From: Lachnoclostridium sp. UBA7097
Lineage (GTDB): Bacteria; Bacillota; Clostridia; Lachnospirales; Lachnospiraceae
NCBI GenBank assembly: GCA_002499945.1
Contig: DKYP01000149.1
Coordinates: forward strand, 1 to 6,937
DNA: 6,937 bases
Reading direction: 5' to 3'
The notes beneath the pieces are model-generated. The model did no database searches and was not told the origin of the DNA. It saw only the letters and a program-made list of their open reading frames with translations. Positions within the stretch are counted from its first letter, which is position 1; each line of letters starts with the position of its first letter. The position numbers and the translations under genes are program-made. This document shows positions 1 to 5,705 of the stretch, in pieces.

Positions 1-34
1 TATGGTAAATTGTAAATAGCTTTATTTTTTATTG

Positions 35-57
35 TAAGGAGATGGTTTATTATAATG
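35..57 (+). promoter_or_regulatory. Ribosome binding site and leader of the DUF5688-like gene
   Basis: A strong Shine-Dalgarno core, AAGGAG at 36-41, precedes the ATG at 55-57. The spacing of about 13 bases is longer than usual. The block TAAGG(A)GATGGTTTAT..AATG reappears with two small gaps directly after the stop codon of the same gene (1054-1072). Bases 1-34 are A/T-rich and show no convincing -35/-10 pair, so the promoter is not identified. Confidence 0.6.
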
Positions 58-1056
58 ACATATGAAGAATTTAAAGATGAGTTATGGGAACAGGCTACTA
101 AAAAGAGTGAATGGGGCCTTTCAAAAGACAATGTAAAATTTTATAATGATGGATTTAGTGCACCAGATGATGAAAATGAACAGAAGTTTATAAGAGATAC
201 CAATATACGGTACCATAAAACAGAATCGGATGTATTAATTGGTGATTTTATGGTAATTAATATCCAGAAACCTGAAGAAGATATTAAACACCAGTGCCGT
301 CTGGATTTAAATGCCTTATATGAAGATTTTGGAAAACTGGGATGGGAATTTGTCTGGAAAGTTGTTAAAAATAATATAGATTTAGGCAACCAGTTATTTG
401 AAACAGGAATTGTATCATTAATAAATGATTACAATGCAGTTAAGGAAAAGTTAATTATACGCCCAATAAATTATACAGATAATAAATATAGTTTAAAAGA
501 AGCTATATATAAGCGGATTGGTGATATTGCGCTGGTATTATATCTTGTTATGTACGAAAACAAAGTGCAGGGCCTTGGTACAACCAAAATCCATAAAGAA
601 ACATTCCAGAAATGGGGAAAGGATTTTGAGGAAGTATGGGAGGCAGCGCTTACTAATACTTATGTACTGGCCCCGCCAAGAATGTATTTAACCCCGGCTG
701 AATGTACAGACCCGCCATATGAAAGGGGCGCATTTATGGCACTTGGAAGTAAAATGAAATCATTCGGGAAACTACAGACACCTACGGTAACGACAACTAA
801 GCAGGTAAACGGCGCTATTGCGGTATTTTATCCAGGTGTTAAAGAAAAAATTGCAAGTATGGCAGGCGGAAGTTATTATGTTGCATTTACAAGTATACAT
901 GAAGCGAGGATACATTGTGTAAATACTGTACCGCCAAGGACTATATTAAGCAGCATAAAAAGGGTAAACAAGGCATTTGACCCTGAAGAAATCCTTACAA
1001 GAAAAGTATATTATTATGATGCAGAAAAAGATACTTTTGATATGCTGGAATTATAA
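55..1056 (+). CDS. DUF5688-like protein of unknown function
   Basis: This is a 333-residue soluble protein with no signal peptide and no clear membrane segment. I recognise it as DUF5688-like from the order of its C-terminal blocks: RPINY (136-140), a hydrophobic IGDIALVLYLV block (155-165), TTKIHKETFQKWG (176-188), NTYVLAPP (201-208), AVFYPGVKEKIA (256-267), FTSIHEARI (278-286), and a KVYYYDAEKD end. Members of this family are found mainly in Lachnospiraceae and related Clostridia, often in several copies per genome, and have no established function that I know of. The N-terminal ~110 residues begin MTYEEFK, as family members often do, but the rest of that region is less recognisable and may be divergent. 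The ATG at 55 is chosen because AAGGAG lies upstream and no earlier in-frame start is visible. The gene stands alone on the plus strand, converging on the MoxR/VWA operon, so a shared function is not implied. It looks AT-richer than the operon. The family assignment is from memory, not from a search. Confidence 0.8.
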   Translation: MTYEEFKDELWEQATKKSEWGLSKDNVKFYNDGFSAPDDENEQKFIRDTNIRYHKTESDVLIGDFMVINIQKPEEDIKHQCRLDLNALYEDFGKLGWEFVWKVVKNNIDLGNQLFETGIVSLINDYNAVKEKLIIRPINYTDNKYSLKEAIYKRIGDIALVLYLVMYENKVQGLGTTKIHKETFQKWGKDFEEVWEAALTNTYVLAPPRMYLTPAECTDPPYERGAFMALGSKMKSFGKLQTPTVTTTKQVNGAIAVFYPGVKEKIASMAGGSYYVAFTSIHEARIHCVNTVPPRTILSSIKRVNKAFDPEEILTRKVYYYDAEKDTFDMLEL

Positions 1057-1072
1057 GGGATGGTTTATAATG
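1054..1072 (+). repeat. Second copy of the DUF5688 leader/RBS sequence
   Basis: TAAGGGATGGTTTATAATG starts at the TAA stop codon of the DUF5688-like gene. It matches the leader at 35-57 at all 19 bases once a 1-base and a 3-base gap are allowed. Its terminal ATG (1070-1072) opens only a seven-codon frame that ends at TAA (1091-1093), so no second gene follows. It may be a relic of a tandem gene copy or a preserved translation signal. Chance similarity between A/T-rich leaders is possible. Confidence 0.4.
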
Positions 1073-1112
1073 CACAGATTTACTATTTTGTAATCTTTGT
1101 AAATCTGTGCAT
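1070..1112. terminator. Inverted repeat between convergent genes, probable bidirectional terminator
   Basis: A perfect 14-bp stem is formed by 1070-1083 (ATGCACAGATTTAC) and 1099-1112 (GTAAATCTGTGCAT), with a 15-base loop. It fills most of the 62-base gap between the stop of the plus-strand gene (1056) and the stop of the minus-strand VWA gene (1119). For plus-strand transcripts a run of eight T follows at 1126-1133, 13 bases after the stem and inside the VWA coding end. For minus-strand transcripts only a short TTATAAA follows. Neither side has an immediate U-tract, so it is an atypical intrinsic terminator. It may instead, or also, act as a 3'-end stabilising hairpin. Confidence 0.6.
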
Positions 1113-1118
1113 GCAGTA

Positions 1119-2306
1119 TCAGATATTTTTTTTATTTTTGCCTGCTTTAGCAAGCTGTGATAAGTCCTGTCCTTTTAATGCTTTTTCAAGCAGCTCTGGC
1201 AACAGCTGCGGGCTGCATGCAAAACATGGTATGCCAAGCCCTGCAATTTTTTGTGCCATCTGTTCATCACAGTATGGTTTGCCGCCATCTGCCAGTGCAA
1301 GAAGGCTGATAACTGTTACACCTGATGATTTCATGTCTTCTATACGTCTTAATAATGCTGCCCTGTTCCCGCCTTCATAAAGGTCAGATATTAAAAAGAA
1401 CAAAGTTTTTGAAGGGTTTTCTATAAATTGTTCACAGTATGCCACTGATTTATTAATATCTGTGCCGCCGCCAAGCTGGAAGCCAAATAGAAGGTCAACG
1501 GGGTCACTGCTTTTTTCTGTTAAATCCACAATATTTGTATCAAATGCAACAATCCTGGTTTTAATACTTGCCATGCTTGCAAGTATACAGCTTATAATAG
1601 AGGAATAAATAACAGACTCACCCATTGAACCGCTCTGGTCAATATCAAGTATTATTGTCCATTTATTGGCAGCTGTAATGCTGCTTCTTTCAAAGAAGTA
1701 AAAATGTTCAGGTACAACTGTTTCTAGTTCTTTATTGTAATGTTTAAGGTTGCGTGTTATTGTCGTTTTAAAATCAAGTGCTTTGGCAGATGGTATTGGT
1801 GAATGTTTTCTTTTATTTACTGCGGCAGTTACAGCATGTTTTATATCCTGTTCAAGAAGTTTGTTTATCTGTTCTACAATTTTTTTAATAAATTCCCTTA
1901 CGCTTTCTTTGGAACGCTTTGGTATCTGGTCTTTTAACATTAATATAGTGGCGGCAAGGTTTGTATCAGGCTCTATATTTTCCAGAAGTTCGGGTTCTAA
2001 AACCAGCTGTTTCAGCCCGCAGCGGTTTATGGCATCATTTTGTATTACCTTAACCAGCTCTTTATCAAATAATGACCTTACATCACCAAGCCAGTGGCTT
2101 ATCTGTGGGTCTGATGGCCCGTGTCCCCCGCTTTGTGAAGAACCGCTGCCCTGCCATGTATGCTTGTAATTATATATAGCAGCAAGTGCCTGGTCCATTA
2201 AATCCTGCTCCGGGCTAAGGGATGTATCTGCCATGCCAGAGAAACGTTCTTCGCTTTCCTGTCCTAAGACCAGCCGCCATCTGCGGATTTGTTCATTAAT
2301 TTCCAT
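1119..2306 (-). CDS. VWA-domain protein (CoxE-like), partner of the MoxR AAA+ ATPase
   Basis: This 395-residue cytoplasmic protein has a C-terminal von Willebrand factor A domain (about 215-370). The metal-ion-dependent adhesion site is complete: DQSGSM (D223, S225, S227), the GGGTDIN threonine (T282) and the SDLYEGG aspartate (D308). The domain is therefore expected to bind Mg2+ or a similar divalent ion and to engage an acidic ligand residue on a partner. The N-terminal half is helical and charged, beginning with an IRRWRLVLG block (7-15). It contains a Gly/Ser-rich stretch (53-66) and a segment near 73-115 that I recall as conserved in Actinobacterial homologues. Proteins of this type pair with MoxR ATPases as substrate or adaptor subunits. 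The gene is last in the operon, 28 bp after the DUF5682 gene. The ATG at 2306 is supported by AAAGGAA at 2311-2317, five bases after the AGGA core. The C-terminus ends in a Lys/Asn-rich tail. VWA identity is very secure; the cellular target is unknown. Confidence 0.93.
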   Translation of the reverse strand: MEINEQIRRWRLVLGQESEERFSGMADTSLSPEQDLMDQALAAIYNYKHTWQGSGSSQSGGHGPSDPQISHWLGDVRSLFDKELVKVIQNDAINRCGLKQLVLEPELLENIEPDTNLAATILMLKDQIPKRSKESVREFIKKIVEQINKLLEQDIKHAVTAAVNKRKHSPIPSAKALDFKTTITRNLKHYNKELETVVPEHFYFFERSSITAANKWTIILDIDQSGSMGESVIYSSIISCILASMASIKTRIVAFDTNIVDLTEKSSDPVDLLFGFQLGGGTDINKSVAYCEQFIENPSKTLFFLISDLYEGGNRAALLRRIEDMKSSGVTVISLLALADGGKPYCDEQMAQKIAGLGIPCFACSPQLLPELLEKALKGQDLSQLAKAGKNKKNI

Positions 2307-2317
2307 AGGATTCCTTT
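2307..2317 (-). promoter_or_regulatory. Shine-Dalgarno of the VWA gene
   Basis: Reading on the minus strand, AAAGGAA (2317-2311) is followed by ATCCT-type spacing and the ATG at 2306. It fixes the start of the VWA protein and indicates its own ribosome entry, not simple read-through from the DUF5682 gene, whose stop is at 2335-2337. Confidence 0.65.
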
Positions 2318-2334
2318 CTTAAATTCTGGTATCA

Positions 2335-4611
2335 TTATATATCAAAATCAAAATCACCAAGGCTGTCTATTATCTGCTGTGAACTTTCATCAAGAACTGT
2401 ATTGACAGCTTCGCTGGTTTCCTGTCCGTTTAACCCGAGTATTTCACCAAGGTTTTCGGCAATCTGGTCTTTTTCTGCTGCTGAAAAGCCAGCAAATGCA
2501 CGTCTTAAAAATACAAGTGCTTTTTTAAATTCTTCATCTTCAAGTGCCATAAGATATATATTCAGGCTCTCCCATAAAGAAAGCCTTGCTATTAATGCAT
2601 ATTTATTCTTCATGGCAAGGCCTTCAAACCAGCCAGCCCCAAGGTCCGCAGGAGTTCCAGCAGAAAGCCGTCTTGATACTTCTGTACGTAACTGTTCTGT
2701 ATTCATATTGCCACGTTCCATAAGGATTGCAGCTGCAAAACCTGAAAGCCGGGTATTTAGGTTGTCATGCCTTGAAATATTGCCAAGGACTTTAAGCCAT
2801 TCTTCTTTATCAAGAAAATCATGTGCAAGTTCTGCATTATCCAGTTTTGTAATTGCCTCTATAATTACATTACTTGCGGAATCATCACAGATACAGGCAC
2901 TTTCAAGTACAAGGCATGACCTGTAGAAAAGCTGGCAAAGCATTGGCTTTAAAGGCTCTGGGTCTGCCTTCCTGATATTGCCATATTGTATTATTACTGA
3001 AAGCCTGTGTGCTGTTTCTGCAAGGTCTTCTACAGATACAGTATCTACTGCCATTTTCTGTAGTGCTGCTGTAGCATAATTTGCTGCCTTTTCCATTCCG
3101 CAGTAACAGGCATCTTCTATAACAAGTGCAATCTGTCCCATGCCAGTGGCATTTTCTACACGCTCTTTCATTTCAAATGAAGCAGCACCTGCTATGGTAT
3201 CGCCTTTTAAGGCGGATTCTACAAGTTCAATTTCTGCTTCTGGTGTCCAGTGTATACTCCATTTCTCCTGCCATGTGGCATTGTCCTGGCTTGTTATTTC
3301 CAGCTTTGCAAAGCTTACGCCCAGTACCCTTAACTGATGTAAGAAAAACGACCTGTGTAAGTCCATAAATGCGGATTTTTCAGATTTTACACGCCTGTTT
3401 TCACGCAGGTCAAGTATTAAATCCTGTAATATGATAGTGCGGTATTTTTCAAGTTTTAAGTCTTTTAACTGCCTGTAGAAATCCTCCTGTATACTTGTAC
3501 GGCTTACTCCGTCAGGCAGTGTGCCAATTGCTGTGCCAATCTCGGTATCTGCCACACCCATGCTTATTGCGGGAAAACTTCCCTCACCTATACATGTTAC
3601 TGCGGCATCACGCAGGTCACGTAGTGCCGGCCTGCTGCCATTCCTTAACATGGCAAGTGCTTCTGCAAGCCTTACTGCTTCTATAACTGAGGCAGCTGAA
3701 ACAGGATTGCCGGTTTTTCTAAGGTATGCAGCAAGTTTAACCATATAACTGTAAGAGGAATATTCTGGTTCATTCCTGTTAAAACCTTCCCATAGAAGGG
3801 AGTAGTAAGCTGGTGCTTTATTGCCTGCACCGTAGCCGGCTCTTGTAGAAAGCCTGTAATAGGAGTATGGCATAAGAGTATGTACAGCTTCAGTTTTTGG
3901 CATCCGTGAGAAATCCCCGCCGCCATCCTGCCAGTTCTTTAAACCTTCTATATGGTAAGAGCCAGTTATAACTACAATATTTTCTGGATTTATTCCAGCA
4001 TCTACGGCATCTTTAATCTGCTGGCGCATATATGCTTCACGTAATACTGTTTCAGCCCAGTCATTTTCTTTTCCTTCTGTAAGGCTTCTTAAATTAGCAC
4101 CAAAACTTTGTGTGCCTTTCTGGTAAGCCTCAAAGTCTTTTGCCTGCTCCATTGTACGTTCCCAGAATGTTTCCTGCCCGTCCTCACCGGATATTTTATC
4201 AAGCCCCCTGTATATATTGTATACATTGTCCATGCCTTCTTCACCTTCTGTACTTCTGGTGCCATGTTCTGGTATTGCCAGGAAAGTTTCTGATGGCAAA
4301 TCTATAAAACGTAATTCTGTATCTGTTTCATAGCACCATAATATTGCCTGGTATTCTGGTGAATATTCTGCAAAAGGGTACAATATGGTTTTTACTGGCA
4401 CTTCCTTTGTATACGCAAGGACTGCTACTGGAGGTGTTGTTTCTTCACTTGTAATATCTTTTAAAATATCATTAAAATCAGAAGGACCTTCTACAAGCAC
4501 AAGTTCTGGCTGTTTTTCATTAAGGAAACAGCGTAAATAATATGCACCTGCCGGGGATAAATGCCTTATTCCGAAAAAATTTGGGTTATCCATTATTATT
4601 CTATTCTCCAT
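2335..4611 (-). CDS. DUF5682 family protein, possible TraB/TIKI/ChaN-like hydrolase domain
   Basis: This large protein (758 residues from the ATG at 4611) belongs, as I recall, to DUF5682, a family found beside MoxR and VWA genes. No signal peptide or membrane helix is evident. The N-terminal part carries FFGIRHLSP (G14, H17), then PELVLVEGP (E41) after one helix, a REAYMRQQI helix (191-199), and VVITGSYHIEGL (213-224, with G217 and H220). This order of GxxH, acidic strand end, R/E helix and second GxxH resembles the TraB/TIKI/ChaN/EreA superfamily, so a metal- or histidine-dependent hydrolase is possible; that is inference. The remainder (about 330-758) is mostly helical, rich in Leu, Ala and Glu, and resembles a repeat-type scaffold. 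The gene overlaps the AAA+ gene by 11 bp, suggesting translational coupling. The upstream Shine-Dalgarno for 4611 is weak. An alternative ATG at 4593 (MDNPNFFG) has GGAGA 11 bases upstream and would shorten the protein by six residues without touching a motif. Confidence 0.85.
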   Translation of the reverse strand: MENRIIMDNPNFFGIRHLSPAGAYYLRCFLNEKQPELVLVEGPSDFNDILKDITSEETTPPVAVLAYTKEVPVKTILYPFAEYSPEYQAILWCYETDTELRFIDLPSETFLAIPEHGTRSTEGEEGMDNVYNIYRGLDKISGEDGQETFWERTMEQAKDFEAYQKGTQSFGANLRSLTEGKENDWAETVLREAYMRQQIKDAVDAGINPENIVVITGSYHIEGLKNWQDGGGDFSRMPKTEAVHTLMPYSYYRLSTRAGYGAGNKAPAYYSLLWEGFNRNEPEYSSYSYMVKLAAYLRKTGNPVSAASVIEAVRLAEALAMLRNGSRPALRDLRDAAVTCIGEGSFPAISMGVADTEIGTAIGTLPDGVSRTSIQEDFYRQLKDLKLEKYRTIILQDLILDLRENRRVKSEKSAFMDLHRSFFLHQLRVLGVSFAKLEITSQDNATWQEKWSIHWTPEAEIELVESALKGDTIAGAASFEMKERVENATGMGQIALVIEDACYCGMEKAANYATAALQKMAVDTVSVEDLAETAHRLSVIIQYGNIRKADPEPLKPMLCQLFYRSCLVLESACICDDSASNVIIEAITKLDNAELAHDFLDKEEWLKVLGNISRHDNLNTRLSGFAAAILMERGNMNTEQLRTEVSRRLSAGTPADLGAGWFEGLAMKNKYALIARLSLWESLNIYLMALEDEEFKKALVFLRRAFAGFSAAEKDQIAENLGEILGLNGQETSEAVNTVLDESSQQIIDSLGDFDFDI

Positions 4612-5689
4612 TTAATTCTTTACATGCCCTGTAAAGTCCTGACCAATCTGAACCACGTTTTTTCATAACATTTTCCAGATATTCCTTCCATGCCACATTA
4701 TCTTTTTCCTCATCTTTAATAACAGCGCCCTGTAATGCTGATGCCAAATCCATCTCTGTTATGCTGCCATTCCCGAAACTGCCTGCAAGTGCCATGCTGT
4801 TACATAAAAGGGAGATTGCTTCCGCTGTAGATAATACACCAGATGTTCCTTTTACCTTCTGCTTGTGGTCCAAAGTTTCACCTTTGCGCAGTTCCCTGAA
4901 AATTGTACATACTTTTTCTACAACATCTTCTTCAGGAAGTTTTGCATTTAAATCAAGGTTTTCTGAAAGCTGTGATACCCTTGTCTTTACAATTTCCATT
5001 TCAGAATCAAGGGTTGCAGGTGCTGGAAGTATTACAATATTAAAACGGCGCTTTAATGCGGCAGACATTTCATTAACGCCTTTGTCCCTTGTATTTGCTG
5101 TGGCTATAACAGAAAAGCCTTTCTTTGCTGGTACTTCAAGTGCAAGTTCTGGTACAGATATACGTTTTTCAGAAAGCAGCGATATAAGTGCGTCCTGTAC
5201 TTCAGAAGCACAGCGTGAAATTTCTTCCACACGTGCAATAGTCCCTGTTTCCATAGCATTAAATACAGGGCTTTTAAGCATTGCGTCAAGTGAAGGCCCT
5301 TTGGCAACAAGCATTGCATAGTTCCATGAATATTTAATCTGTTCTTCGGTTGTGCCTGCTGTCCCTTGTACTACTTTAGTAGAACAACCATTTATTGCAG
5401 CCGTAAGATGTTCTGATAACCAGCTTTTTGCAGTACCAGGTTCTCCAATTAAAAGTAATGCACGGTCTGTTACAAGTGTAGAAATAGCAATTTCAACAAG
5501 GCGTTCATGCCCTATATATTTTGGTGTAATTTTTGTTCCTTTAACTTTCCCGCCGCAGATATATGTTTTAACTGATTGTGGCGACATATTCCAGCCTGCC
5601 GGGACAGGATTTTTTTCTGCTGCTATTAATGCGTCAATTTCCTTTTTAAATAACTGCTCTGCTGGCAGCCTTAATATTTCTTCAGCCAT
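4601..5689 (-). CDS. MoxR-type AAA+ ATPase
   Basis: This 362-residue cytoplasmic ATPase has one AAA+ module. It shows an N-terminal helical lead with AGWNMSP (31-37), Walker A GEPGTAKS (82-89), a QGTAGTTEEQIKY block (108-120), a Walker B region IARVEEIS (151-158), sensor 1 in ATANTRD (N199) and an ALKRRFN arginine-finger segment (R214/R215). A helical lid domain follows. The Walker B has Glu where Asp is usual (E155, E156); I recall the same in relatives, so it is probably functional. MoxR ATPases form hexamers that remodel or activate a client together with a VWA protein, and such a gene lies downstream in this operon. An upstream in-frame TTG at 5701 would add four residues, but the ATG at 5689 is preferred. 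GGAGGG (5694-5699) lies five bases before it, and the TTG codon itself overlaps that Shine-Dalgarno. The gene starts 16 bp after the previous gene and ends overlapping the DUF5682 start by 11 bp. Confidence 0.93.
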   Translation of the reverse strand: MAEEILRLPAEQLFKKEIDALIAAEKNPVPAGWNMSPQSVKTYICGGKVKGTKITPKYIGHERLVEIAISTLVTDRALLLIGEPGTAKSWLSEHLTAAINGCSTKVVQGTAGTTEEQIKYSWNYAMLVAKGPSLDAMLKSPVFNAMETGTIARVEEISRCASEVQDALISLLSEKRISVPELALEVPAKKGFSVIATANTRDKGVNEMSAALKRRFNIVILPAPATLDSEMEIVKTRVSQLSENLDLNAKLPEEDVVEKVCTIFRELRKGETLDHKQKVKGTSGVLSTAEAISLLCNSMALAGSFGNGSITEMDLASALQGAVIKDEEKDNVAWKEYLENVMKKRGSDWSGLYRACKELNGE

Positions 5690-5699
5690 ATTTCCCTCC
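5690..5699 (-). promoter_or_regulatory. Shine-Dalgarno that decides the AAA+ start
   Basis: On the minus strand GGAGGG (5699-5694) is followed by AAAT and ATG (5689-5687). This near-ideal site lies within the 16-bp gap after the TAA (5706-5708) of the upstream gene. It makes the ATG the natural start and argues against the upstream TTG at 5701. Confidence 0.75.
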
Positions 5700-5705
5700 A
5701 AGGTA

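Noticed and set aside
1..54. Promoter or end of an upstream gene in the first 54 bases
   Set aside because: No -35/-10 pair is convincing. The frame ending at TAA 35-37 has an earlier stop at 17-19, so no upstream coding end can be supported.
1109..1114. GCATGC palindrome as an operator site
   Set aside because: It is six bases only, at the foot of the hairpin between two gene ends, where an operator is not expected.
1060..1380. Plus-strand open frame of 106 codons
   Set aside because: It lies antisense to the end of the VWA gene, which has a clear MIDAS domain. Its composition is Ser/Cys/Phe-rich and no family is recognisable.
1750..2169. Plus-strand open frame of 139 codons opposite the VWA gene
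   Set aside because: It is a shadow of the VWA N-terminal half, with no recognisable domain and no convincing ribosome site.
4761..5321. Plus-strand open frame of 186 codons opposite the AAA+ gene
   Set aside because: It is antisense to a well-supported MoxR ATPase and rich in Ser. It is best explained by codon bias of the real gene.
5690..5701. TTG start at 5701 for the AAA+ gene
   Set aside because: The TTG overlaps the GGAGGG Shine-Dalgarno of the ATG at 5689, and the four extra residues have no support.
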